Below are positions 28,264 through 35,711 of a DNA stretch of 64,000 nt, one piece after another. The stretch is from Sporosarcina globispora (GTDB lineage: Bacteria > Bacillota > Bacilli > Bacillales > Cytobacillaceae), in NCBI RefSeq assembly GCF_001274725.1, contig NZ_LGUF01000007.1:1805629-1869628 (forward strand), in the 5' to 3' direction. The stretch's first letter is position 1; each line of letters begins with the position of its first letter. The notes beneath the pieces are model-generated. The model saw only the letters and a program-made list of their open reading frames with translations, had not been told where the DNA came from and searched no databases. Both the position numbers and the translations under genes were made by a program.

Positions 28264-28408
28264 TGAAACTTCAATCAGTGGGGGGCCTTTTCCCCATTGA
28301 TTGTTTGTTGAACCAATCGGGCCTTTACGGGCAGTTAGAACCCAGCCTTTCACCCATTGATTCCTCTGAATCAAGAAGGGGTCTTACTGCCCGTTAGACT
28401 GCGATAAA
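28263..28408 (-). repeat. Multi-hairpin repeat, copy 1 (reverse orientation)
   Basis: Read on the minus strand this starts TTTTATCGCAGTCTAACGGG and ends CTGATTGAAGTTTCAC. It has the first hairpin (GGGCAGT...ACTGCCC) and the last hairpin (CAATCAATGGGG...CCCCACTGATTG) of the family, but lacks most of the middle module found in copies 2 and 3. It fills the gap between the convergent genes yrrS and yrzA. Confidence 0.85.
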
Positions 28409-28441
28409 AAAATAAGGACGCCCTGGCGTCCTTATTTTTTT
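28405..28441. terminator. Bidirectional terminator between yrrS and yrzA
   Basis: AAAAAATAAGGACGCC and GGCGTCCTTATTTTTT form a long stem with a 2-4 nt loop and A/T runs on both sides. Confidence 0.88.
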
Positions 28442-28638
28442 GCCTTAAAGTGCACCACTGCCGAGTAATAAGTTCTTCCATTCTCATCAAGATGCATTTG
28501 ATGGGAAACGTGATTGACAGAAAGAAGGATTGCTTTATTATGCTCAATTTGTACATTTATTTTTTTTTCAAGCTCTTTTAAAGTAGGAGCCTCATAGAAC
28601 TCAACTTTATCTTCTATTAAATCAAATTGAAAATTCAT
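28432..28638 (-). CDS. yrzA: YrzA family protein (DUF2536)
   Basis: A 68-residue protein beginning MNFQFDLIEDKVEFYEA and ending AVVHFKAKK; the alternating pattern suggests a small alpha/beta fold. It matches B. subtilis YrzA (DUF2536) in length and in location near mtnN. The ribosome site AAGGAAG is upstream of the ATG. It stands alone, opposite to its neighbours, and its stop is inside the bidirectional terminator. Function unknown. Confidence 0.75.
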   Translation of the reverse strand: MNFQFDLIEDKVEFYEAPTLKELEKKINVQIEHNKAILLSVNHVSHQMHLDENGRTYYSAVVHFKAKK

Positions 28639-28824
28639 TGTGATAATCTTCCTTTCATTACGGTGATTTACTGATGCGCTAGTATTTATTTTATGGGGTG
28701 TTTTTTAGTCTGGCAACTTTCAGATCTGATTCAGCACGATGGCTTATGTATTTTTCGAAATTACTGGATAGGTGCAGAAAATTCGAATATGGTAAACATC
28801 CAGTCTGTGATGGTAGAATAGAGT

Positions 28825-28853
28825 TTGTATACAGCATTTGGGCATGATATAAC
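28825..28853 (+). promoter_or_regulatory. Probable mtnN promoter
   Basis: TTGTAT (28825-28830) and TATAAC (28848-28853) are 17 bases apart, about 45 bases before the mtnN ATG. No S-box signature is present in the leader. Confidence 0.5.
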
Positions 28854-28899
28854 TGATTAATGCAATCCTAGCTTAGAAAAATAAGAAAGAGGTTTTATT

Positions 28900-29601
28900 A
28901 TGAAAGTAGCTATCATTGGAGCAATGGAAGAGGAAGTTACATTACTTAGAGATAAAATAGAAGACAAGAGCCAGGAAACCATCGCCGGCTGCGAGTTTAC
29001 AGCAGGGAAAATGAATGGCGCGGAAGTTGTGCTTCTCCGTTCAGGAATAGGCAAAGTAAACGCAGCCATGTCTACTGCTATCCTTTTGGAGCGATATAAA
29101 CCGGATTATGTAATTAACACCGGTTCAGCTGGAGGCTTTAATCCCGAACTGAATGTAGGCGATACGGTAATCTCGATAGAGGTTAGACATCATGATGTAG
29201 ACGTTACCGCTTTTGGCTACGAATATGGCCAGGTACCGCAATTGCCGGCAGCCTTCGAAGCAGATCACAGCTTGGTGCAGATCGCTGAAGCATGCGCAAA
29301 GGAAATCGGGGATATCCAGGTTGTCAGAGGGTTAATTGCAACAGGCGATTCCTTCATGAATGATCCTGCAAGAGTGGATTATATCCGTGATAAATTTACA
29401 GACTTGCAGGCAGTAGAAATGGAGGCAGCGGCGGTTGCGCAAGTTGCTCATCAATTTAAGACTCCTTTCGTTGTCATTCGTGCCCTGTCTGACATTGCAG
29501 GAAAAGAATCTGATGTTTCATTCGAGCAATTTTTAGAGAAGGCAGCACTTCATTCTGCTACGCTGGTAATGAAGATAGTGGAAGCCCTTAAGCAAAACTA
29601 A
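28900..29601 (+). CDS. mtnN: 5'-Methylthioadenosine/S-adenosylhomocysteine nucleosidase
   Basis: MtnN (Pfs) hydrolyses methylthioadenosine and S-adenosylhomocysteine, feeding methionine salvage and the activated methyl cycle. The start [16 protein letters not shown], the GSAGGF segment, and the substrate-binding [13 protein letters not shown] with catalytic Asp in ALSDIAG are all present. Length 233 residues. In B. subtilis it is followed by mccA-mccB-yrhC; here only yrhC follows, after a terminator, so the reverse transsulfuration pair is missing at this locus. Confidence 0.95.
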   Translation: MKVAIIGAMEEEVTLLRDKIEDKSQETIAGCEFTAGKMNGAEVVLLRSGIGKVNAAMSTAILLERYKPDYVINTGSAGGFNPELNVGDTVISIEVRHHDVDVTAFGYEYGQVPQLPAAFEADHSLVQIAEACAKEIGDIQVVRGLIATGDSFMNDPARVDYIRDKFTDLQAVEMEAAAVAQVAHQFKTPFVVIRALSDIAGKESDVSFEQFLEKAALHSATLVMKIVEALKQN

Positions 29602-29614
29602 CAGGTTAAGTGTC

Positions 29615-29645
29615 AGGCGGCTTTTCAAGAAAGCCGTCTTTTCCT
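29615..29645 (+). terminator. mtnN terminator
   Basis: AGGCGGCTTT (29615-29624) pairs with AAAGCCGTCT (29630-29639, one G-U) and is followed by T-rich sequence. Confidence 0.8.
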
Positions 29646-29745
29646 ATTTATTCCTATCTTACATTATTTACATCACCTTCACACCTGCTATGTATGTTAA
29701 AGTAGGATTATAGTCTTTAAAAAGATTCATAGAAGGTGATAATAA

Positions 29746-30006
29746 ATGAAAAATGAAGCAAAGCGTATCTTTGAAAAAATGGTGGATTTCAAGCGATTTG
29801 CAATTTCCCTGCTTGCGGTAGGATCATTTTTTTATATTGGTTTGATTATCCCTGACACTGCAAATACAGTTTCTGATTTATATATAATGGCAGGATCTTC
29901 ATTAGTTTTCCTGATTGGCTCAATTTATTACTTTATGCTATCTAAACGATGTCGCAATAAATTGAATGAAACGGATGAAGGCCAGGAATATCTAATGAGA
30001 AAATAA
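29746..30006 (+). CDS. yrhC: YrhC-like small membrane protein
   Basis: An 86-residue protein with two hydrophobic segments (about residues 17-36 and 47-65) and charged ends (MKNEAKRIFEKMVDFKRFA, NKLNETDEGQEYL). This fits the YrhC family. The ribosome site AGAAGGTGATAA precedes the ATG. In B. subtilis yrhC follows mccAB; here those are absent and yrhC has its own terminator. Function unknown. Confidence 0.75.
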   Translation: MKNEAKRIFEKMVDFKRFAISLLAVGSFFYIGLIIPDTANTVSDLYIMAGSSLVFLIGSIYYFMLSKRCRNKLNETDEGQEYLMRK

Positions 30007-30013
30007 TTAAAAT

Positions 30014-30043
30014 TAACGTCCGGATTTCCGGGCGTTTTTTTTC
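30014..30043 (+). terminator. yrhC terminator
   Basis: ACGTCCGGA (30016-30024) and TCCGGGCGT (30027-30035) form a stem, with a run of eight T after it. Confidence 0.82.
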
Positions 30044-30079
30044 ATTTAAATAAAAAAAAATAAAATAAATCAAAAAAGG

Positions 30080-30108
30080 TTTACAAACTATATGATTGTG
30101 GATATAAT
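30080..30108 (+). promoter_or_regulatory. Sigma-A promoter of a small peptide unit
   Basis: TTTACA (30080-30085) and TATAAT (30103-30108) are separated by 17 bases. The start should be near 30115, just ahead of the 26-residue frame. Confidence 0.75.
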
Positions 30109-30150
30109 TACCAATGTAAGTGAAAAATTCTAAAAAGGAGGTCGAATGAA

Positions 30151-30231
30151 ATGATGTTAAACGCAATTGTATTAGAAGCACAATTAAATAAATTTTTTAC
30201 GAATTCGACCTACATGGAATGGATCGCTTAG
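30151..30231 (+). CDS. 26-residue peptide with a masked ribosome site
   Basis: The frame ATG ATG TTA... encodes a 26-residue peptide beginning MMLNAIVLEAQLNKFF and ending YMEWIA. AAGGAGG (30135-30141) is a strong ribosome site. It is complementary to the coding sequence: AGGTCGAAT (30139-30147) pairs with ATTCGACCT (30203-30211). A two-codon frame ATG AAA TGA (30146-30154) ends on the start codon in an ATGA/TGATG overlap. The unit has its own promoter and terminator. I do not recognise the peptide. It is not obviously membrane-spanning; a leader peptide or small regulator are possibilities. Confidence 0.5.
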   Translation: MMLNAIVLEAQLNKFFTNSTYMEWIA

Positions 30232-30258
30232 ACTTGCTTTATTGACATTACATATCCA

Positions 30259-30293
30259 TGCCGCAGGGAGAATTGTGCCCTGCGGTTTTTTAT
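30259..30293 (+). terminator. Terminator of the small peptide unit
   Basis: CCGCAGGG (30261-30268) and CCCTGCGG (30278-30285) are followed by six T. A second, weaker GCCGC/GCGGC hairpin with T-run follows at 30308-30340. Confidence 0.88.
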
Positions 30294-30381
30294 GACTTAA
30301 TGGCCAGGCCGCTGGGAGTGTATCTCTTTGCGGCTTTTTTGTGCCTTTAGGCGGGATATGAAAGAGGAGGTGGAATATCTA

Positions 30382-30522
30382 ATGACATTAAATATATTAT
30401 TTTTGACAGTCACGATAAAAAAACGTCAATTATCAGCAGAAGATGTTGAACGTGAACAAAGGGTTAAGAAAATTATCGATCAAAATCGTGATCGTCAATT
30501 CTCTATTTATCGCCCATTTTAA
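30382..30522 (+). CDS. yrzI: YrzI family small protein
   Basis: A 46-residue protein starting MTLNILFLTVTIKKRQLSAE and ending RQFSIYRPF. It has a short hydrophobic N-terminus, then a charged helical part, and matches the YrzI family of small Bacillus proteins thought to be linked to sporulation. The ATG at 30382 has GAGGAGGTGG 9 bases upstream; the open frame extends 18 codons further without a ribosome site. A shorter related frame follows at 30645. Function unknown. Confidence 0.72.
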   Translation: MTLNILFLTVTIKKRQLSAEDVEREQRVKKIIDQNRDRQFSIYRPF

Positions 30523-30559
30523 TTTCAGTGATAAAAAATCAGGAAAGGTGGTTTGCTAA

Positions 30560-30619
30560 ATGATTTACCATTTACAAGGACGTCAGGCAATTTTCTGGGT
30601 GGAGAAAGATTCCACCTAA
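30560..30619 (+). CDS. Possible 19-residue peptide
   Basis: A short frame MIYHLQGRQAIFWVEKDST follows AAAGGTGG by about 9 bases and lies between two YrzI-like frames. Only the ribosome site and position support it; it could be chance. Confidence 0.25.
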   Translation: MIYHLQGRQAIFWVEKDST

Positions 30620-30644
30620 CGAAACGGTTAGGAGGTATGGAACC

Positions 30645-30698
30645 ATGTCTCTGCATATATTAATTTTAACGCTGAAATTCCGCAAGAAAAGGAACTGA
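30645..30698 (+). CDS. 17-residue YrzI-like mini-protein
   Basis: The frame encodes MSLHILILTLKFRKKRN. It copies the opening of the YrzI protein at 30382 (MxLxILxLTxxxxKKR) but stops after 17 codons. TTAGGAGG is 9 bases upstream of the ATG, an optimal site. The combination of strong ribosome site and family resemblance suggests a real, shortened paralogue. Confidence 0.5.
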   Translation: MSLHILILTLKFRKKRN

Positions 30699-30801
30699 CC
30701 CATTTGGTCCCGATTAACAGAATGTTCACAATCTCCTTCTTTTTTGAAGCAAAAACCATGTTACATTAAAGAAAATAAGGAAATTTAAAGGGGTGTGGAA
30801 G

Positions 30802-30882
30802 ATGTTCTGGATTGTAATGGGATTAGTTGTCTGCGGAGCTATCGGATGCATTATTTCTGCTGAGGTAAGCGTAATAGAATAA
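30802..30882 (+). CDS. 26-residue hydrophobic peptide
   Basis: The frame encodes MFWIVMGLVVCGAIGCIISA followed by EVSVIE. It is one membrane helix with two Cys and a short acidic tail. AAAGGGGTG lies about 10 bases upstream. A terminator starts 15 bases after the stop. Small single-helix peptides of this kind can be membrane regulators or toxins; no antitoxin RNA was identified. Confidence 0.45.
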   Translation: MFWIVMGLVVCGAIGCIISAEVSVIE

Positions 30883-30894
30883 CTCGCAATAAAA

Positions 30895-30937
30895 ACAAAA
30901 GGACTGACTTTTTTATATCTAAAGTCAGTCCTTTTTA
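30895..30937. terminator. Bidirectional terminator
   Basis: GGACTGACTTT (30901-30911) and AAAGTCAGTCC (30921-30931) form a perfect 11-bp stem with A-run before and T-run after. Confidence 0.87.
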
Positions 30938-31089
30938 TTTGGAAAAATCCATAGAAATAAGACTATTGCCGAAGTTGCGAGCAATATTAGCAAGGTCTTT
31001 AAAGAAAATCCTTCGAAAATAAATTTTGCAAGGCTGTCCATAAGAACAATGAAAAAAACAAGAGCCAGAATAACGCGCTGCGGGTTCAA
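30925..31089 (-). CDS. Small two-helix membrane protein
   Basis: A 54-residue frame with a TTG start: MNPQRVILALVFFIVLMDSL, then a second hydrophobic segment LKTLLILLATSAIVLFLW, ending FPNKKD. Two membrane helices with a short loop are predicted. AGAGGGA lies about 7 bases upstream. The stop sits inside the bidirectional terminator stem, which is unusual but possible. I do not recognise a family. Confidence 0.5.
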   Translation of the reverse strand: MNPQRVILALVFFIVLMDSLAKFIFEGFSLKTLLILLATSAIVLFLWIFPNKKD

Positions 31090-31201
31090 AATCGTTTCCC
31101 TCTTTCATAGTTTGTCAATTTATTTTAACGAATAGCGCAGTGGATTGTCTAATCAAAAAGGTGTGTTCAGGTTTCAAAATATTGGCGCTTCTGTACTTTT
31201 A

Positions 31202-31879
31202 TTACTTGTTATTAGTAAAATGTATTGTTTTGAGATGGTGCATGTTTAAATAGATATACTCTTGTTTGGCTGTAACTAATTCAATAAAATTATTCTCTAA
31301 TTTAACCACTTTGCCGATCACTTGGCAGTGCCCTCCTAAGTTAATGACAATTAACTCTCCAGCCAGTTTCTCAACTTGAACTTCAAGTGATCTGGCTAAT
31401 GAAATGTTTGTTGGACTTAAAGGAAGCTGCTCGTTATTAAGCCCATAAGGCCGTTTATTTGAAGTATAAGGGATGAGCCACTTTAAATGGTTTAGTGATA
31501 TCAGCATAGTCTTATATACAGGAGAATAAAACACAAAGTAATTATTCATTATGCTTGTTACGTAACCATGGATAGCCTGATTGCCAGTAATATATATTTC
31601 ACTGAACATTCCTTTTGCTGAATTCAATATTTTTCTTAATGACAGCTCATCCTGATGTTCCAGATTAGGAGAATCGGCTGGCGGATTTATTGAAATTTCA
31701 CTTGAATCCAGGACATTCATATCCTGAATATGAACAGCCGGAATATATAAATAATCTTTTCCATCGAACAGTACAAGTATATCGCTTCCAATGTCAATCA
31801 GTAACCCCGTTAAAACTTTTTTTCCAGTTAACTTTAATTTTATGTTCTCTCCCATTAGTTTTTTAAATGTATTTTTCAA
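31202..31879 (-). CDS. Protein with three DUF2642-like repeats
   Basis: A 225-residue protein with three similar segments near residues 5-55, 95-140 and 175-220. Each reads roughly G-x-(I/V)-x6-(I/F)-(V/E)-(L/F)...(Y/I)-(I/L)-x3-H-(I/L), for example LIDIGSDILVLFDGKDYLYI and GKVVKLENNFIELVTAKQEY. This resembles the DUF2642 (YuzF) domain, a small beta-barrel found in spore-forming Bacillaceae. It is translated 15 bases after the permease gene, so the two are probably one operon. No signal peptide. Function unknown; a spore-related role is a guess. Confidence 0.55.
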   Translation of the reverse strand: MKNTFKKLMGENIKLKLTGKKVLTGLLIDIGSDILVLFDGKDYLYIPAVHIQDMNVLDSSEISINPPADSPNLEHQDELSLRKILNSAKGMFSEIYITGNQAIHGYVTSIMNNYFVFYSPVYKTMLISLNHLKWLIPYTSNKRPYGLNNEQLPLSPTNISLARSLEVQVEKLAGELIVINLGGHCQVIGKVVKLENNFIELVTAKQEYIYLNMHHLKTIHFTNNK

Positions 31880-31894
31880 GAAAACTCCTCCTTC

Positions 31895-33250
31895 CTATAC
31901 AAATAGCCAGGTGATCCATAAATAAAGGCTCAGCAGACTGACAAATAAAGCAATCGGTATAATGATGAATGTAACTTTTAAATATTGGCCCCATGTAATT
32001 CTTATAGAGTGGGTTTTTAGGATATGGAACCAGATTAATGTGGCTAAAGTGCCAGCTGGTGTTAACAGAGCTCCTATATCACTTCCCATTACATTTGCAA
32101 GATAAGCAATTTGCAGCATGTAACCTTCCAATCCCATTTCGGTAATAGCTAGGGTTCCGATCATAACAGCAGGAAGATTATTGAAAAGGTTGGAGAAGAC
32201 TGTAAGAATGGTACCCATAATAAAACTTGCGTATAGCGGATCATCCTGTATATAACCTGTTAAATTCGTAACAAGAAAGTCGTTTATCCCTACATTCTTT
32301 AGACCATATACTAGAACATACATATTAAAAGCAAACAATAAGATGTGCCATGGAGTTTTTAATATAATGTCTTTTACACCAATTCCGTTTCTTTTCCATC
32401 TAATCACTATTAGGAGAAATGCACCTGTTAATCCAATCCATTCAAGCGGGATTCCAAAGGAGGAAAGGGCAAAAAAGCAAACTCTGGTAAGGATGACTAT
32501 GAATAAACAAACTTTAAACATCCACCAATCAATGGATTTATGCCTATCCGGCTGATCTAGAGGGTGGCTATATGAGAAATTAGAAGATGATTTGTCCAAT
32601 TTTAAAGGTGTTTTCAATATTTCTTTTGGCAAATCTCTCCTAAAGTATAGAAGAAGCAATAACCCCATAATAAAAATGCCAATCATAGAAGGTACAAACA
32701 TCATTTCTATATAATCATTTAGGCTTAGCCCGACAATTTTTAAGGCGATTAAGTTTGAAATATTGCTTACTGCAATTGGAGCACTTGCAGCAGTTGCTAT
32801 CAGTGCACCAGAGATTAAATAAGGGAATTTTTGATGGGCTGTGAATTTCAGGAGAGAAACGACATGAATAATTATAGGGGTTGTAATAAGGATACTTCCG
32901 TCATTATTAAAGAACATTGTCATGAAAAAACATAATAAATTTATATATATATATAATCTCAGTCCTGAACCTTTTGAACGGCTTACTATATTTAGTGCTA
33001 TCCATCTGAAAAAACCAATACTCTCTAATACAATGGACATCATGATAGTTGAGATAATGGTTAATGAGGCGCCGCTTACTATATCAAAAATATCCAGAAT
33101 GTCTGTAAAGGGTACAATCCCAGCCAGCAAAGTTATACTAGCGCCAATGGTAGTTGGGACCGTTTCATTTATTCCATTTGGCCTCCATAACATGAATATG
33201 ATTGTCAGTGAAAATATAATTGCCATCCATATAGCCTGCATGCTATCCAT
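31895..33250 (-). CDS. ArsB/NhaD superfamily permease
   Basis: A 451-residue protein with about 11-12 membrane segments in two similar halves, as in the ion transporter superfamily that includes ArsB (arsenite), NhaD (Na+/H+) and citrate carriers. Paired re-entrant loops are suggested by MFFNNDGSILITTPI near residue 113 and FSNLFNNLPAVMIGTLA in the second half, both with the Asn-Asn/Asp pattern. The start ATG is 9 bases after GAGGCGG and overlaps the previous gene by 8 bases. No ArsR or ArsC gene is nearby, so arsenite export is not implied. Confidence 0.75.
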   Translation of the reverse strand: MDSMQAIWMAIIFSLTIIFMLWRPNGINETVPTTIGASITLLAGIVPFTDILDIFDIVSGASLTIISTIMMSIVLESIGFFRWIALNIVSRSKGSGLRLYIYINLLCFFMTMFFNNDGSILITTPIIIHVVSLLKFTAHQKFPYLISGALIATAASAPIAVSNISNLIALKIVGLSLNDYIEMMFVPSMIGIFIMGLLLLLYFRRDLPKEILKTPLKLDKSSSNFSYSHPLDQPDRHKSIDWWMFKVCLFIVILTRVCFFALSSFGIPLEWIGLTGAFLLIVIRWKRNGIGVKDIILKTPWHILLFAFNMYVLVYGLKNVGINDFLVTNLTGYIQDDPLYASFIMGTILTVFSNLFNNLPAVMIGTLAITEMGLEGYMLQIAYLANVMGSDIGALLTPAGTLATLIWFHILKTHSIRITWGQYLKVTFIIIPIALFVSLLSLYLWITWLFV

Positions 33251-33407
33251 TTACTTTTGCCGCCTCGCTTTTTGTGAGAAGTTCCCGGCGGGGTGCATTA
33301 AGATCAAAAAGCTCCTTCCGTGATTCTTGGTAATAAGGAGGTTTAAGAAAGAAGTGAAAAAATAATGTTCCAATTAACGAGAAGTAGAGAAACATAAATA
33401 TTTCCAT
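33243..33407 (-). CDS. Small membrane protein leading the permease operon
   Basis: A 54-residue frame beginning MEIFMFLYFSLIGTLFFHFF, one membrane helix, followed by a charged tail with KPPYYQESRKELFDLN. AAGGAGG sits 6 bases before the ATG. Its last codons overlap the permease start by 8 bases (stop TAG lies inside ATGGATAG), so translation is coupled. It may be an accessory subunit of the permease; I do not recognise the family. Confidence 0.65.
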   Translation of the reverse strand: MEIFMFLYFSLIGTLFFHFFLKPPYYQESRKELFDLNAPRRELLTKSEAAKVNG

Positions 33408-33566
33408 ATTTTATCCTCCTTTCATTCTGCTTGTTTTAACGTTTTTCTGCTTAAGTTCTTTTTCTGCACTTTCTCATCTTCTTTCTTCTGTCACTGGCGT
33501 CATAATAATACGGGGTGATCCGAAAAATGAAAATTCATCGGTCCATGATTCTTCCTGTATCGGAGT

Positions 33567-33765
33567 CTAATAATCTTTAAAGTATTCGACCCTGCTGCCA
33601 GTCTTCGCTTTATCATCGTTTTTTGAACTTGTATCTTTTGTTTCCTGTTTGCTATTGGCAGTCTCGCTGCCTGCAGCTGATTGTTCATTATTTTTATTTG
33701 CTGTTTCGTTTGTTTCGGGCTGAGTTCCTGCCAATGAAATAACCCAACCTTTTTCACCTCCTAAG
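33567..33765 (-). pseudogene. Possible frameshifted small gene
   Basis: On the minus strand a good AGGAGGTG is followed 9 bases later by TTG GGT TAT TTC ATT, which stops after 17 codons. One base later, another frame carries a hydrophilic, protein-like sequence (LAGTQPETNETANKNNEQ through SRVEYFKDY) to a stop at 33567. Joining them needs one base removed after codon 4. An 85-codon GTG frame over the same bases is very basic and begins inside the ribosome site, so I think it a shadow. A sequencing error is equally possible. Confidence 0.35.
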
Positions 33766-33838
33766 AGTTTTAAGAGGTTTTTCCAAGCTTTTGTAATATA
33801 TCAATATGTATCATGGTAGGACATTGTACATGCACTCA

Positions 33839-33871
33839 GCCTATTTTTTTTACAGAAAGGAAAAAATAGGC
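33839..33871. other. Perfect inverted repeat upstream of sigK
   Basis: GCCTATTTTTT (33839-33849) and AAAAAATAGGC (33861-33871) form an 11-bp stem with an 11-nt loop in the sigK upstream region. It has no T-run on either side, so it is not a simple terminator. Apart from this I see nothing defined between 33766 and 34000. Confidence 0.5.
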
Positions 33872-34000
33872 AAAGGATTTTGCAATAATAGTTTTGCCGC
33901 AATTGTTTTATTTTTTCTCCAAATTAAAATGCATTGGACAGACAAAAACAACTCCATCTCTACATAGGAATTAGTTATAGGCTTTTGAAGCGGGGGTGGA

Positions 34001-34720
34001 ATGATGTCAGGAATTTTAACTGCACTCGGGTTTTTGGTTAAGGAAATAGTATTTCTTGTCTCGTACGTCAAAAATAATGCATTTCCTCAACCGCTGTCAC
34101 CTGCAGATGAAAAAAAATACCTGCGATTAATGGCTGCTGGAGATGCTCATGCCCGTAATATGCTGATTGAACATAACCTCAGGCTGGTTGCCCATATTGT
34201 TAAAAAATTCGAAAATACAGGTGAAGATTCTGAGGATCTGATATCAATAGGCACAATCGGTCTGATAAAGGCCATTGAGAGCTTTTCAGAAGGAAAAGGT
34301 ACTAAATTGGCCACCTATGCAGCACGATGCATTGAAAATGAAATACTCATGCACTTGAGGGCCCTGAAAAAGACTAAGAAAGATGTATCGCTTCACGACC
34401 CCATTGGACAGGACAAAGAGGGAAATGAAATATCGCTTATTGACGTTCTAAAGTCGGAATCTGAGGATGTTATTAATACGATTCAGCTAAATATGGAGCT
34501 GGAAAAAGTGAAGGAATATATTGATGTATTGGATGACAGAGAAAAAGAAGTCATTGTCGGCAGGTTTGGGCTTGACTTGCAAAAAGAAAAAACACAAAGA
34601 GAAATTGCCAAAGAACTCGGCATCTCAAGAAGTTACGTTTCCCGTATTGAAAAGCGGGCATTAATGAAAATGTTCCATGAGTTTTATCGGGCGGAAAAAG
34701 AAAAAAGGAAAAATAACTAA
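34001..34720 (+). CDS. sigK: Sporulation sigma factor K (pro-sigma-K)
   Basis: Sigma-K directs late mother-cell transcription (coat and lysis genes). The N-terminal 20 or so residues ([19 protein letters not shown]) are the membrane-associated pro-sequence, cut before YVKNNAFPQ by SpoIVFB. Sigma region 2 spans [20 protein letters not shown] to [11 protein letters not shown]; region 4 includes [20 protein letters not shown]. The frame is complete, unlike B. subtilis, where the skin element splits it. ATGs at 34001 and 34004 follow GGGGGTGG; the second gives the usual spacing from start to cleavage site. Confidence 0.95.
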   Translation: MMSGILTALGFLVKEIVFLVSYVKNNAFPQPLSPADEKKYLRLMAAGDAHARNMLIEHNLRLVAHIVKKFENTGEDSEDLISIGTIGLIKAIESFSEGKGTKLATYAARCIENEILMHLRALKKTKKDVSLHDPIGQDKEGNEISLIDVLKSESEDVINTIQLNMELEKVKEYIDVLDDREKEVIVGRFGLDLQKEKTQREIAKELGISRSYVSRIEKRALMKMFHEFYRAEKEKRKNN

Positions 34721-34746
34721 GGGACAGTGCGCCTGTCCCTTTTAGT
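34717..34746. terminator. Bidirectional terminator after sigK
   Basis: AAGGGACAG (34719-34727) and CTGTCCCTT (34733-34741) form a stem that overlaps the sigK stop and is followed by TTAG. Confidence 0.8.
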
Positions 34747-35711
34747 TATTCAATTCTGCCATTTTTTAATAAAAGCTTCCAGTTATCACCGCTGTCTTCA
34801 GATTCATATAAATCTTTGAGATAGGTTGTAAAAACAAGTCTTCCGTTAGATTTATTATCTGCAGCAATGTATGTAATTGGGTTGTCATAGCTGAGAAAAG
34901 GTATCTTAACCTGTGAGGTTTCCAGCGTTTTTAGATCGATTTTGTTCATCTGAACCTTCTCTTGATCTGCATAAGCGTAGTACAGGCTGTTGTCCGTGAA
35001 GGTAAGGGCAGTAGCCATGATTGGCTCAGATACTAATTTCACAGTTTTTCCTTCATCCTGAGAGAAAAAGATGCCGCTTCTTGTGGACATGGCCATAATT
35101 TCCGGATGATCAGGATGTGCTGCGATCATCCCAAGTGTGTCGGCTTCAAGTCCTTTTAAACTGACTGGTTCCCATGTTTGGCCATCGTCTTGGGACCGAT
35201 AGACACCCGCTTCAAGCTCGTCATTTTTTTCCTGATTGATCATATAGATCATATTTGTATCATAGCCAGCAGCTAAAAAAGGGAAGGAACTTGTTCCGCC
35301 AAATGCCAGATTTTTATAAGAGGCTCCTTTATCAGTGCTTTTCACTATGCCCAGCGGGTCTTTAATGACGGAGTTCTTATCAGGGTGGCCGCTGACAATA
35401 AATCCATCCTTGACTGCCTGAAAACCCATAAAGTCATGGTTAAGAGAAGTACTCTCATGCCAAATTCCTTCTTTGAAAACCTTTATGCCATCGCTGGTTG
35501 AAAGGTAAATTCCGGTATCATTTCCCGGATATCCTATCCCTTGTATATGATCGATTTGCTGCGGGGAGGCTTTTTTAATCTCATAAGCAGTTTCCTCTGA
35601 AGTGTTGCTTGTAGGTTTTTCAGCAGGTTTTTGGCTTTTTTGCTCCTCTGCAGAACAGCCTCCTGCAAGTATGGCCAGGATAACTGCAAAAATGATTCTG
35701 CAATGTTTCAT
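34746..35711 (-). CDS. Lipoprotein with BNR/Asp-box repeats (F510_1955 type)
   Basis: A 321-residue secreted lipoprotein. The signal peptide MKHCRIIFAVILAILAGGCS has a lipobox-like end with Cys at residue 19, followed by a Ser/Glu/Lys linker. The rest is a beta-propeller with Asp-box motifs: STDKGASYKNL, SQDDGQTWEPV, SQDEGKTVKLV, SEDSGDNWKLL. These occur in sialidases and photosystem assembly proteins, but catalytic residues cannot be assigned. NCBI annotation calls such proteins F510_1955 family glycosylhydrolases; the activity is unproven. It is a single gene on its strand. Confidence 0.75.
   Translation of the reverse strand: MKHCRIIFAVILAILAGGCSAEEQKSQKPAEKPTSNTSEETAYEIKKASPQQIDHIQGIGYPGNDTGIYLSTSDGIKVFKEGIWHESTSLNHDFMGFQAVKDGFIVSGHPDKNSVIKDPLGIVKSTDKGASYKNLAFGGTSSFPFLAAGYDTNMIYMINQEKNDELEAGVYRSQDDGQTWEPVSLKGLEADTLGMIAAHPDHPEIMAMSTRSGIFFSQDEGKTVKLVSEPIMATALTFTDNSLYYAYADQEKVQMNKIDLKTLETSQVKIPFLSYDNPITYIAADNKSNGRLVFTTYLKDLYESEDSGDNWKLLLKNGRIE

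Noticed and set aside
31895..33250. Arsenite efflux pump ArsB
   Set aside because: The permease belongs to the wider ArsB/NhaD superfamily, but no arsR, arsC or other arsenic gene is near.
33500..33757. 85-codon minus-strand frame with GTG start
   Set aside because: The start is within the ribosome site, composition is atypically basic, and another frame over the same bases looks more protein-like.
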